Assembly (NCBI RefSeq): GCF_001723175.1
Contig: NC_064655.1
Location: 3,162,001-3,226,000, forward strand
Direction: 5' to 3'
Length of the DNA: 64,000 bases
Source: Penicillium oxalicum
Lineage: Eukaryota; Ascomycota; Eurotiomycetes; Eurotiales; Aspergillaceae
The notes under the pieces were generated by a model. The model ran no database searches and was not told the origin of the DNA. It worked only from the letters and a program-made list of their open reading frames with translations. How positions within the stretch are numbered: the first letter of the stretch is position 1; each line of letters starts with the position of its first letter. Positions 45,320 through 56,117 of the stretch are shown here, piece by piece. The translations under genes and the position numbers were made by a program.

Positions 45320-45818
45320 TGTCGACCGCCATGTGATAAAAAGCCATATCTATACTGAACGAATGAAGAGCCCTTTTGCTAACTTCGATCGCGCCCTCGC
45401 AAAGTTGTATAACCTGTGTAGCCAGCGAAATTAGCAGTTTGAAAACAGCACACCCCGGATTCGCGGAGCGATGTTTGCGCTTTTAGGAGAATGAAAATCT
45501 CAGCAATAATAGAAAAACTTTCCAAGTAGACCGCTGTCAATCAAACGAGATTTGAAATCTGTCTAGTTTTATGTCAGGCTCGTCAACTAAGTACTAACTT
45601 CTTGAGAAAATCTTGAAACAAGTGGCCGACCAGCTCCCGCCCCGCACGGCGGGATGCACCGCGGCCATCAAATCTCCCCACACGCCGAGTGGTCTTCGGA
45701 CCAAGTTCATCCTCAACCAGACCTTCCAATCCCCCCCCTAGCTAGGGTAGTCAGCAAATTGTTTTGACACGGGTCGCCCAAATTTCCTCCCAACATTCAT
45801 CATATATGAAAAATCATC
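45320..45818. other. Intergenic region
   Basis: About 500 bp between the fusion gene and the CitE-like gene, both on the plus strand. It includes a GC-rich imperfect palindrome near 45638-45652 (CCCGCACGGCGGG). No gene is seen. Confidence 0.55.
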
Positions 45819-47031
45819 ATGGCAGCGCGCAACACTCTACGCCGCTCACTCTTATACGGTGAGCACTACCAATCCACACGATTCAACCAGGACTCGCTCC
45901 AAATCGCCTTTTCCCCGCATTTGAACCAATGCGGAGCCTGCCTCGGCATTCTTAAGGGTCAATTACTCACAAAGCTCTGTGTTCGCGATAATCAGTCCCA
46001 GGATCCTCGCAGCGCTTTCTTGACAAGTCTCGCTCCTTGGCGGCCGATTGCCTCACTTACGATCTGGAGGATAGTGTGACGCCGCATAAGAAAGCAGAGG
46101 CGCGGTCTCTCGTGCGGAGAGCCATTGACCAGCCCGCTCCAGAGAGGATTCGCGAGCGCGCCGTGCGCATCAACTCGGTCGATAGTGGATTGGCTCTGGC
46201 GGATCTAACAGAAGTGGTTGGTTTATTCCTTACTCGTTTCTTGAGAGAACTTTGAATCGAAAAAAAACTCCCCCATTCCAATAAATGGCATCGATACGAG
46301 CTGACTCGAAAACGCAATGACGCGCAAAGCTCCAATCGCCCAATCTTACCACGATTGTCATTCCAAAGGTCAATTCGGCCTCAGACCTGACATTTGTTAC
46401 GGATGTCGTGAGCCACACTTTGGCACAGCGCCCTGCTTCAGATGCCCGACCCCCGATATCCCTTCTTGCCCTGATTGAATCAGCCAAGTCTTTGACCAAT
46501 CTATCGGAGATCTGCGCCGCCTCGCCTCTTCTGCAGGGCCTGATTTTCGCGGCCGAAGACTTTGCTCTGGATCTGAGTATCACGCGAACTCCGTCGTTGA
46601 CCGAGTTTCTGTTTGCTCGGTCGGCTATTGCGACTGCGGCGCGGGCCGCTAATTTGCCCTCTACGATTGATCTGGTTTGTACGGCTTACAAGTCTGACCG
46701 GGCCAACGGGTCGCCGCCAGCGGCTCTGGAGGAGGAGTGTCGAGATGGTCGACGACTGGGATTCAATGGGAAGCAGTGCATTCATCCGTCGCAGGTGAAG
46801 ACGGTCAATGAGATCTTCGGCCCGGATCCCGAGGAAACTACCTGGGCGATGCGGGTGGTCATCGCAGATGACAAGGCCGCGGAGGCAGGACGGGGTGCGT
46901 GGACGTTAGATGGAAAGATGATCGATGTGCCCGTGGCTCAAAAGGCTCGGGCAATTGTGAAAAAGGCCGAGGCCTGCGGAATGGATGTGCAGGCGCTGCG
47001 GGAGAAATGGCAGCACCAAGAGCCAGAGTAG
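45819..47031 (+). CDS. HpcH/HpaI-CitE family lyase (citrate lyase beta-subunit-like)
   Basis: Exons 45819-45858, 45996-46216 and 46330-47031; introns of 137 and 113 bp; 320 residues. The CitE-type TIM barrel is clear: [12 protein letters not shown] (CoA-side loop, built across the first splice), [12 protein letters not shown] with the metal acid, [35 protein letters not shown] and [10 protein letters not shown]. Relatives cleave citryl-, malyl- or methylmalyl-CoA type thioesters or act as human CLYBL-type citramalyl-CoA lyase, which is mitochondrial. The N-terminal [10 protein letters not shown] is compatible with a short presequence. The substrate is not determinable. It follows the monooxygenase fusion in the same orientation. 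Confidence 0.88.
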
Positions 47032-47350
47032 AGAGATCGTGGAGATGAAATTTATCAAAATCCGTATTGCGAAGAGGAGACGCTCGAAAACAGTAAAGAC
47101 ACAGGTACCCGCGCCAGTTGTTGGTGGTTATTCAATCCTTCCACCCAGAGACAAAAGATATCGTACATGGTTTTTTTTGGCAAGCCCACCATATACCATT
47201 CTCATACCGACAAGTGCGTGTCAAAAAAGCCACATTACCTGGCTTCGATGAGTTTCAAACGCCCGTGAAAAGAACTTGGGTGTGATCGGAATAGATGGCG
47301 AACAGAAAGGGGAGAGAAACAAGATAGCAGGGAGTATAGCGCTGAAGGCT
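47032..47350. other. Convergent 3' intergenic region
   Basis: A 319-bp region between the CitE-like and cbp4 genes, which converge. No gene is seen. Confidence 0.6.
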
Positions 47351-47842
47351 CTATTTATCGCCCAACAGTTCTTTGCGCATCTCCTCCCGCTGTATCCTCG
47401 ATTCCTCCTTTTGCCGAGCACGCTCTGCCGCACGCTGCGCCTTTTCGCGCTCCTGCTCTTCTTGCGCCGCATACCAGACTGGTAAGAACAGATAGATCAT
47501 TAGTCACAGATACATATAAGGTCAAGGGAAAAACACGCAAGAGCTCATACTTGATTTGTCCGACTTTGACCATTCCTTCAACTTTGATACGTAATCATCG
47601 AACTCTTGGGCCTTCCGGTCACCCTGCTCGGCACTGCGCTTCTGAAGATCGGGATTGTATCGACTGACGAGCTCTGCGTCTGTCGGACGAATATATTGAA
47701 CAAGGGCAGGACCGCCGATACAGAATAGGATGCCACTGGACATTGATTAAGAGGGTTAGATACGATCAAGCGCGGTGTTCGATCTCATAAAAGGCGATGC
47801 TCACCCTGCGATGGACTTGGCCCACATTCCACCCTTAGACAT
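47351..47842 (-). CDS. cbp4: Cytochrome b assembly factor Cbp4
   Basis: Exons 47842-47805, 47735-47551 and 47478-47351; introns of 69 and 72 bp; 116 residues. Cbp4 is a small inner-membrane protein needed for cytochrome b and complex III assembly. The N-terminal membrane segment [20 protein letters not shown] includes the first splice. Then come the conserved [14 protein letters not shown] and a charged coiled-coil tail ([20 protein letters not shown]). Size, topology and the RYNPDL motif match fungal Cbp4. All three splice junctions keep phase. Confidence 0.9.
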
Positions 47843-48502
47843 GATGGGTGATTGTTGTTGAGAAGGTCGTTTGAACAGCAAAAATATCAATCTGGACTAT
47901 GTCTCTCATACGAGATAGGCGAACAGAGAAGCTTCTAACCGTCAAATGAGGGGAGATGGCGATCGGGAAAGTTGATGATGATATGGATCGGCCGCTGCAA
48001 ACCGAGCAAACCATGTGGGTCTGGACCCGGCTTGATTGTCCGGCTGGCTATTGGCCGATGGAAAGTATAGTTTGTCTGCAGGCAAAATCAAACCAACAAG
48101 GACGATAGCCCCGTTCATGGTGAGGTGAACAGGATGTTCTGGATCTCCTCGGCTCAGAAGTCGGCGTGAAAAATTAGATCGGCAGTTGCAATAGTGACGT
48201 TCAACTAGGTGGGCAAGAAATGGTTGCATAAGAGGGAGCTAGTTTATCCATGCCTGTCTCCGATTATCTTTGGCGCTCGAGTTACAATTTAGAAAAGGAA
48301 GAGAAAATACAATGAAAAGATTCAAATGAAGAGAAGAGTCCCAAAAGATATACCAATTTGTGAGGTAACATCAAGAAAATAGCATACGAGTCAACGACTT
48401 CACCTGTCTTTCCCTGACAGGCACCAATTCAACCATAAGCTAGCCACCGAACTAAACCCATCATGTATGCTGCAAGCTCCTAGCGACCCCCGTCCCCCCG
48501 AC
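47843..48502. other. Intergenic region upstream of cbp4
   Basis: About 660 bp between cbp4 and the 3' end of the next minus-strand gene. The frame at 47942-48229 looks random. No further feature is seen. Confidence 0.5.
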
Positions 48503-50935
48503 TCAGACATCAAAGAGATCAGCCTCAGTGAAAGTAAGAGAATTGTCTTCTGGGTCGATGTTGTCAGAGAGATGTGGAGTGTCAGCGTTCGACCCCCGCC
48601 ATGTTTCGTCCATTGGGCGACTGAGGTAATGACACTTGCTCGGGGTGTCATTGCCTAGAAGAATTTCGCCTTCAGAGGGCCAGTCGGAATCTTCGAGGGA
48701 ATCATCATCATCGTAGGAAATTTTATCAACCAAGCTGTGTGGGTCGAGAGTGGGTGATTGAGTCCTAGACCGATGTCTTTCCGGTCCGTTAAAGTATCTG
48801 CTTGTTCGCGACTGGGTCTGTAACACAATCACGTCGGTCATGTCGGTATCAATCTGTTCAGGAGAAGGCATTCTCAAGTTAGGAGACATCACTGAGTTCT
48901 CAGAGTCGCTTGCCAGAGAGAACGCAGGACTCGGTGTGTCCTGTCGTGGAATTGCAGCGACGGGGGATTGAGACATATTGTCACCTTCGGAACTGGAGTC
49001 GGAAGGCGATCCGTTATCGCTTACTGAAGGGACATACGAGATGGTGCTTTCGCTGGGGTGACGAATCCCTCTCGCTGTCTCCACAAGCCTCTGTGACGAC
49101 CTTTCATATGTTCCAGTTTGAGTCCAGTCTTGGGTGCACAATGGATCCTCCTCCCCGTCGAGAAACTGTGTACCTCTACCCAAATTCATCGTCCATGCCG
49201 CATGAATGTCCCGCATAAAAGCTGACTTGTACTCCTCTGGAATGTCAACTTCATCAGCCACTCGTTTGAGCGCTTCTCGGTTGTCTTGGTAACTGAGGGA
49301 CCGCAGATTTCCGCGCAAATTGCGGCGAAGCCCCCGGTGACAAGTCTCCTCTGCACGGATCAGATCGAGCTGAAGATACTCCTGAATCTCGGAATCTCCA
49401 CGTGCAATATCTTCCAGCTCAGTAATGAACATTGTACCAACTATCGCTTCCCGGGGGACAAATCCCCAAATTTCAAATTCACCGTAACCCTTCCAACGGT
49501 CAACGAGCGTTTGGGTGATTTGGGCCAGGGGCTGCGCAGGGAAGACTTCATTTGGTATCAATTTTGGATCGATGATCGAGATTTTCGCACGAGCTCTATT
49601 CCTCAGAGCCCGATGAATCGGTGCAATCGGCCTGGCAAACGCGGAGATAAAAGGTGTAGGGGCTTTTTCTCTCGTCACATGGGCTTTGAAGAGACCGAGG
49701 AACTCCTCTCTGGAGATATCACGAGGGAACGCAATTCTGGGCCATGTTTTGACAAAAGAGCCTGCGACGAGTAGATCTCTGTTGTTGATTCCTTGGGAGT
49801 GAAGATTTGACCATCGGTACAGAAGCTCCGGCATTTTCGGCGATTTCTCCAGCCCACCAAAATCACGAGCTGTAAGCATTTCGCTGACACTTTGATTCCC
49901 TAGCTCATGGATTTCAAGAGGCATTCTCGGCTGATCTTCAGGCTCGATGATATTTTTGTTGTCAAGGCTCATCAACTCATCGGATATGACGGTGTCACTG
50001 TCCTCACTGCTCGTGGTTGAGGCCATGGAGGCGCAAGAAGTGATGTTTTCCTTAGCACACCAAAAGCAGACTTTGCCGTGGCCTGTCACCAAAGATTCAA
50101 AAGATTTTATGGAGTTGTCTGAAAGGGTGTCTGCATGGGGCTCTCTGGATGGTTCTGTGGGTGGGTAATTGGCGGACTCACCACGCGGTTGAGAAGATGA
50201 AGAAGAGTTGCTGCGGTGGGAGCGTCCAGACTGTGTAGCCTCAACGGTCCGTTCAGAGCCAAGCCTGGGGGACATTTGTTGTTCAGGGCTGAAGATTGAC
50301 CAGTGGGAATCATGAGTTCTGACCAGCGTGGGTATGGTCAGATTGTCGACGACATCTGCACGTTTACCCCCAAAAATCACTTGACTCGATCGCTCATACG
50401 CTTTCTGAGATTCCTGAATGTCGTCTGTTGCACCAGAACTATTCTGCTCTTGCTGTTTGGGAGAGCTCACCAGTAATATCGAAGTGAGATACTCACCTGC
50501 TTCCTTATCCATTTCCATATGTCCTTCTGGCGGTGAGATTGTATCTTCACGTTTCTCGTGAAGCCACAAGCCCAGATCAGAAGCCGTACACCGGATTAGA
50601 TGTACAATGTCCTTCCACTCCTTTTCAGTATTGAACTCGGTGGTGACATGAACATGAAACCAGACAGGACGCTTTTGGCGCCTCAGCCAGGACCATTGAG
50701 CGTATAAGCTGCGATATGGAATGTTTTCACTAGCGAAACCACATTCAACCAGTTGCTCGCGAAAGACTTTTGAAAATATGGCTGAAACTTGAAAGTCTGA
50801 ACAACTAAAGAAGCGGTAGAGGCAGCAAAGAAATTGCCGTTGATAAGTGTCCCAGACTAACTTTGGTCTTCTGGGCTCACTGCCTTTGTTTTTTTCCTTG
50901 TTTGATTTTGGCATTCTACCTTGATCGAAGGACAT
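48503..50935 (-). CDS. Large fungal-specific protein with a DUF7587-like domain
   Basis: 810 residues without introns. The first in-frame ATG is 50935-50933; the next is 21 bases on. The N-terminal part (about residues 25-135, KLVWDTYQRQFLCCLYRFF ... ASDLGLWLHEK) recurs in fungal proteins of unknown function. A Ser-rich linker follows. The core, about residues 370-560, runs LLYRWSNLHSQGIN, PFISAFARPIAPIHRALR, AKISIIDPKLIPNEVF and GYGEFEIWGFVP, which resembles DUF7587. The C-terminal 200 residues are acidic and Ser-rich with SDNGSPSDSSSEGD-type patches. No activity is established. The 5' flank has a CT-rich tract on the coding strand. Confidence 0.75.
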   Translation of the reverse strand: MSFDQGRMPKSNKEKNKGSEPRRPKLVWDTYQRQFLCCLYRFFSCSDFQVSAIFSKVFREQLVECGFASENIPYRSLYAQWSWLRRQKRPVWFHVHVTTEFNTEKEWKDIVHLIRCTASDLGLWLHEKREDTISPPEGHMEMDKEAGEYLTSILLVSSPKQQEQNSSGATDDIQESQKAYERSSQVIFGGKRADVVDNLTIPTLVRTHDSHWSIFSPEQQMSPRLGSERTVEATQSGRSHRSNSSSSSQPRGESANYPPTEPSREPHADTLSDNSIKSFESLVTGHGKVCFWCAKENITSCASMASTTSSEDSDTVISDELMSLDNKNIIEPEDQPRMPLEIHELGNQSVSEMLTARDFGGLEKSPKMPELLYRWSNLHSQGINNRDLLVAGSFVKTWPRIAFPRDISREEFLGLFKAHVTREKAPTPFISAFARPIAPIHRALRNRARAKISIIDPKLIPNEVFPAQPLAQITQTLVDRWKGYGEFEIWGFVPREAIVGTMFITELEDIARGDSEIQEYLQLDLIRAEETCHRGLRRNLRGNLRSLSYQDNREALKRVADEVDIPEEYKSAFMRDIHAAWTMNLGRGTQFLDGEEDPLCTQDWTQTGTYERSSQRLVETARGIRHPSESTISYVPSVSDNGSPSDSSSEGDNMSQSPVAAIPRQDTPSPAFSLASDSENSVMSPNLRMPSPEQIDTDMTDVIVLQTQSRTSRYFNGPERHRSRTQSPTLDPHSLVDKISYDDDDSLEDSDWPSEGEILLGNDTPSKCHYLSRPMDETWRGSNADTPHLSDNIDPEDNSLTFTEADLFDV

Positions 50936-51029
50936 GCATAGGGAGCTCTCGAGTTGAAAATATGAAGTTGGAGAAGCGGAAGCAGGAACTAGGTCGCTTT
51001 TGCGGAGTGATGAGTCGGTGACAAAATGA

Positions 51030-51056
51030 AGAGAGAGAGAGAGAGGGAGAGAGACT
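51030..51056 (-). promoter_or_regulatory. CT-tract upstream of the DUF7587-like gene
   Basis: A (GA)n tract on the plus strand, read as (CT)n on the coding strand, lies about 95-120 nt before the start codon. This is a usual place for fungal core-promoter pyrimidine tracts. Confidence 0.45.
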
Positions 51057-51843
51057 GGAGAGAGCTTAGAGTTGACTAAGAGTTTATGAATCACATCATA
51101 TTTCGAGATCAGCAATCCAAGAAAAGGAAGAAGCCAGGCCAAGCTGGAAGTTACCAGGTCCTACAGGCAAGATATTGGAAACTTCCATCAAAGGTGTGTA
51201 ATGGAATAGACGGGGTCCATTTGATCCAATCCCCCTAATTGGTAGCTAGGTACTTACCTCGGTCTAGATGACATCTTTTAATCTAGCAAGGATCCAATCC
51301 CCTACAGGCTTATTTTGAACAACATACAAAAATGCCCAGGATCTAATGTATCCATCAAGAAGAAGAAAGAGAAGTAACAATACAAATAATCTTCCTGGCG
51401 AGTCTCGTTGGATGTGTCCAGACAATCTTAGGATAGCGTAAAGATGTATCATTCAAAGACCGGCTGCAGATAAAGGGTCCTGATGGAAGAGTCATGGGTG
51501 ATTGAGTAATTATGAGAGCACTGCTGCGTTGACTCTCGCTACTACAAACCCTTTTTGAAGCAGCAAGAATCAGAGTCCCGTGATATTTCATTCGAGGACG
51601 TCGCGTGGCTCGTAGAAAGCCTGAGGCCGCAGGTGGTGACCAAAGCGGTCGGGTTTCTGCCCTCGGTGCGTCACTGCCCGTGCGGAGAATCTCCGGCGAG
51701 CTTCAAGCTACGTCCGATCAGTCACGCTGCGTCAACCGATTCATTTGGGATCGAAGTGGGGCTAGCTCTTCCCAGGGTATGCGAATGAACAATAATATCC
51801 ATAGAGCTGTCAATACACGCAATCTAAAGTGGTAGTCTCGAGG
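51057..51843. other. Divergent intergenic region
   Basis: About 790 bp between the DUF7587-like gene's 5' flank and the NAD kinase start. It contains several short overlapping frames (for example 51555-51788) without recognisable protein. Confidence 0.5.
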
Positions 51844-53266
51844 ATGCGGTATCCTCGTTCATGGCGATCTGTGCAATTCCTGCGGCGAAGCTTCTCCACC
51901 TCCACATCGCGTTATGAGATCCGCCATCTCGACGCTTTACCGCAACGACTGTTACCCAAATATCGCGGTCAGTAATGCCCCTCGGTGAAGTCGGGAATAA
52001 GGTTACTAACCTTATATTCTTGGATGTAGAGACTCGGGGCGAGCTGCTCTCCTTACAATGGCCAGCACCGCCACGAAATGTCCTCTTGGTACGGAAGGAT
52101 TGTGCCCCAACGGTGACTGACTCATTGATTGAATTTGCAAAGTATTTGATCCTTTCCCTATTTATTGTTCAACAACACTTCTCATTGACTGTTGCGATTC
52201 TAGTCATATTACATCGACCTACCCGTCCATTGCCGTCATTCTTGAACCCAAGACGGCCGCTGAGATCCACGATTCGTTATCATACCCTGTTTACGCGGCA
52301 CCTTCAGAAGAGACTCCGGTCGCCTACCATGATAAAGTTGACGTCACTGTCACTCTGGGTGGGGACGGTACGATCTTGCACGCATCCTCTCTCTTTGCGA
52401 CATGTCCAAACGTGCCCCCGGTCTTGTCATTCAGCATGGGCTCCCTCGGGTTCTTGAGCGAATGGAAATTTTCCGAGTTCAAGCGAGCCTTCCGAGAGGT
52501 TTATATGTCCGGTGCTGGCGGGGGCGACCGAACAGCTGTGCTGGAGAAGAAACCAATATCTACAGGCGAGGGAATGGCCCCAGATACCCCAGAATCCGAG
52601 CCAGGCCCCACGGGCTGGTCATCTGTCAGGGGCCAATCGATGGGTACGACGCGAGGAGCGCCCATCCTGATGCGCAATCGGCTCAAGGTTGGGCTCTTCA
52701 CAGCTGATGGCCAAGAGACAACGCCTGTTCGCGGTAAAACCGATCATGGCGAGGGAGTCTACGTGATGAATGAGCTTCTCATCCATCGCGGCAAAGAACC
52801 TCACCTCGCGATTGTCGACGTGTATCTGGGCGGCCGATTTTTGACCGAAGCGGTCGTCGACGGAATTATCATTTCCACCCCGACAGGTAGTACGGCGTAC
52901 AGTCTCAGCAGTGGTGGTAGTATTGTACATCCGCTCGTACCCTCTACTCTGCTTACCCCCATCTGTGCCCGGAGTCTGAGCTTCCGGCCCTTGGTCCTCC
53001 CGTGGAGCACGCCCATCACTCTACGACTGAGCGAGAAGAACCGCGGACGGGAGCTCGAGGTCAGTCTGGATGGAGTCAATCTTGGCCAGGGTATGGCCGT
53101 AGGCATGGAAGTTCGGGTTTGGAACGAAGACATGAGGCATGGCAAAAATGAATGGCAGGGTGGTGTGCCGAGCGTGATGCGGAGGAGCATGGGGGGTGAA
53201 GCGCATGAGGCCTGGGTCGGTGGTCTGAATGGTCTACTCAAATTCAACTATCCATTCGGTGAGTGA
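51844..53266 (+). CDS. Mitochondrial NAD(H) kinase (Pos5-like)
   Basis: Exons 51844-51967, 52030-52141 and 52204-53266; introns of 62 bp each, the first with donor GTCAGT; 432 residues. It phosphorylates NAD(H) to NADP(H). A basic presequence (MRYPRSWRSVQFLRRSF) suggests import into mitochondria, as for yeast Pos5. The catalytic motif LGGDGTI is at residues 130-136, followed by SFSMGSLGFL, the NE motif in VYVMNELLIHRG and STPTGSTAYSLSSGG. A Pro/Gly-rich insertion (about residues 190-225, GMAPDTPESEPGPTGW) separates two conserved strands. The C terminus is NGLLKFNYPFGE. Confidence 0.9.
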
Positions 53267-54421
53267 GAGGGATGTTCAAATTCTTTTCCTAAGTTTATTC
53301 GAGATACCCATATGGCATAACTGCATACGACACCACTTTTCCCATTACCGATGTTGGCTAGTCACCCTGCTTTCAGACCGTCCAAGAAATAAGGTCCATC
53401 CAGGGTGGATATTGCAAAATGCTGGTATTTGTGGACGACGAGATATTGATCGAAGGGGGACCCACGACAGCAGAAATCAATAACCGTGAGGACGCAACTT
53501 GAAACAGCCTAGAGACCTTTACAGGAAGGTTCATTCGACCGTTATCACTACTCGAGTTCCACCAACAGAGGTGATTATCTGTGGGATCGACATTTGATGA
53601 GCGACCAAGTTCGGTCAAGTTATCTTTTGGCAAATTTCACGTCGAGATTGGTCAACGCCTCCTCGTTGGGTCCTGTCACTCATTCCCGCCTACCTCGTTT
53701 GGCCTCTATCTTCTTCGATCGAAGCGACTTTCATGGTTGAACTCAATATCTACCTAACTATGCCTCCGACGTCTCCGCAGTGAGAGCCGTCAGTCCTGTC
53801 AACCTTACGTGGTGAGAACTCCTAGCCATGCTCGATAATTCCTTCAGATACATGTACATCATCAACCATCATAATTATTCTCTCTCGACCGAATATCACA
53901 TCCCAGCTAGCTCATTTTACTGGAAAAACTTGGATGTAAATTGTTCATGTGGGATACTCGATTAACGAGATATCTCTATTTGCTGAAGCAGAATTTGCAG
54001 CGGGCTCTATGGAATAGTACAGTGCGTACACTGTATGCCCGTAACCCACTGGCTCTTCTGCAAGAATGTTGCCGCGGCTCGTGCCAAAAAGTGACTTTGA
54101 AGCATGCTTCCTTGGACTGATTGTCGAATTGCACCATGTGCTGTTTTGACTACAGTCACCAATTTTCTGTAATTTGAAGGGTTTGATTCACGGGACCATG
54201 CTCACTGATGGATCTTTCTCATTCGAGACCGAAGAAAGGAGGCGGGCAGTCGGGTGTTTTTCGCGGAGATATATCCCCCATTTCATGCGTTTCATCTCGA
54301 CGCTCCTTACTCCACCCAAGGCTCGGCCTTGGAAAAAAAATAAAATAGATCCACCATGAATATAGACTTCCGCTGAAGGCCCTTCCCTCCAAAACGCTAG
54401 GCGGTTCACATGGAATCTCAC
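53267..54421. other. Convergent 3' intergenic region
   Basis: About 1.15 kb between the NAD kinase and the Htd2-like gene, which converge. This is longer than other convergent gaps here. It contains only short frames without recognisable protein. Confidence 0.5.
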
Positions 54422-55625
54422 TCAACCCCTAATCTCAGCCTTCATAGCAACAACCCCTCCAGGTCCCAAAATCTGCAACTGAGCAGCATCCGATCCATCC
54501 TGCATGATAACCTGATACTCATCGCCAGCATATAATGGGCTAGTTGCTCGATAGGAAATACTTTTCGGAACAGGCCCCCCCTGTCCTGCAGCAGCAGCAG
54601 CAGCATCTGCCTTTCGACTCTGCACGTCCCGCCACAGATCTAGCATCAGGATCAAATTCAGTGGTCCGTGGACAACGATATCCTTGTGTCCCTCTACATC
54701 TCGGGCCCAGGGCAGCGAGTAGTGGATCTTGTGTGGATTGAAGGTTAGTGCAGAAAAGCGGAACAGTGTCACGGGGGACTGGACGAAGGTCCTTGAATGG
54801 AAGTTGCCGTTGGAGGAGATGGGTGATGCCGAGGCTCGAGTTAGATGCGAGGTTGACGGGCTCATGGAAGATGAAACCGATGGTGCGGGCGAGGATGGTG
54901 GGGGGAGAGCTTTTCGAAAGATCCAGTTTCTGGGTGATTATTGTATGATTAGAGAAAGGGCTTTGGAAAGAAAAAAAGAGCTCAATGGCACACCAAAGTA
55001 ATCCTCAAGCTCAACAAGCCAAAACACACCTTCGATCCAACACTGCCACTCCATGCTCGTTTGAAAATTCCTTCTCCACCCCAACAACAATCATCTCCTC
55101 CCCTGTTTTTCGAACCGTCTTGGCTTCGGCGCTGAGTACCCGCGTCGTCTCACGGACTTTCTGACCCACTCGTAAGGGATTCGGGTTACCGTCTGCACTG
55201 CGCGGCCATAGGACTTCACCACCGGCCCACATGCGCCGGGTAAAAGGTGAGTCTGGATTATACGAGGTATCTGTTCCGTCTGCACCGAGCTCATTTTCCA
55301 CAAAGTCAGGTGTGAAGTAGACCAGATGATAACCGGGAGGCACAGGGGTGCTGAGTGATGGTGGTGGAGAGACATTAGACGATCCCTCGTCATGCGAGTA
55401 TGAGCCCGAATCAAGTGATGAACGGCCGAGGGTCCTGGCCAAAAGGTGCAATTGGTTTGCGTCGAGGAGTTGTGTGCGTGATTGAGGACCAGAGGACTGG
55501 AACTTGGCGAGGAATGATGTGGCTATCGTGTTGGCGGGCAGATCTGCGGAGAAGAGTCGAGCGGAGGTGCTGAAGGCGTGGGATCGATGCATTGCACGTG
55601 CTGCCGGCAGCATATATGAGCGCAT
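54422..55625 (-). CDS. Mitochondrial hydroxyacyl-thioester dehydratase-like protein (Htd2-like)
   Basis: Exons 55625-55030 and 54929-54422 (100-bp intron, donor GTGTGT), 367 residues. The N terminus (MLPAARAMHRSHAFSTSARLF) looks like a mitochondrial presequence. The hot-dog half contains the family block SPVTLFRFSALTFNPHKIH then LPWARDVEGHKDIVVHGPL, and the N-terminal half has the RMWAGGEVLWP of double hot-dog dehydratases. This is the pattern of yeast Htd2 (3-hydroxyacyl-ACP dehydratase of mitochondrial fatty acid synthesis) and of mesaconyl-C4-CoA hydratase relatives. Ala and Gln runs (AAAAAAGQGG) interrupt the C-terminal part. Which thioester it uses is unknown. Confidence 0.84.
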
Positions 55626-56117
55626 GATGGGGGCTCGTATGGGGGGGGTTCAATTTCTTGGAATTTTATTCTTGGCTGCTTTCAATTGGCTCGAGTCTTC
55701 AGGGAAAAGAAGATTGAGGCATTAGGGTAGAGAGAATGAGGGTTATTAGAGCTGGGTCGCTTGGAGGTTGATTTGAAGCGCGGGGATGATGCGGTGGAGT
55801 CGTTGGAAAAGTTGGAGTCGCGGAAAAGTGGCCGAGGCCCGACCCGTTCGGATTTCACCCCACATCCATTTACGGCTGCATGAGCGGAGGTTCGGCATTT
55901 TGTTCAGCCGCCGAAACGTGCTATTGAGACGCCAGCGGAGTTTGAGGTCTGAGAGGGATTGAATAGATGCCAGGCTCGTCAATGCGTGATGGGGATCAAT
56001 GTGCAATTCCCATTTTCTCTATTTGCTCATGCAATCGCAATCTCTAATTCCCTCTATCGTGTACACGTGACTATGTGCATCCAATGACTATATATCGTAG
56101 CAACCGATCCACTCCGA
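55626..56117. other. Intergenic region
   Basis: About 490 bp between the Htd2-like start and the decarboxylase 3' end. An ACACGTGA element is near 56062. No gene is seen. Confidence 0.5.

Noticed and set aside
47942..48229. 95-codon minus-strand frame upstream of cbp4
   Set aside because: Random composition; lies in the cbp4 5' flank.
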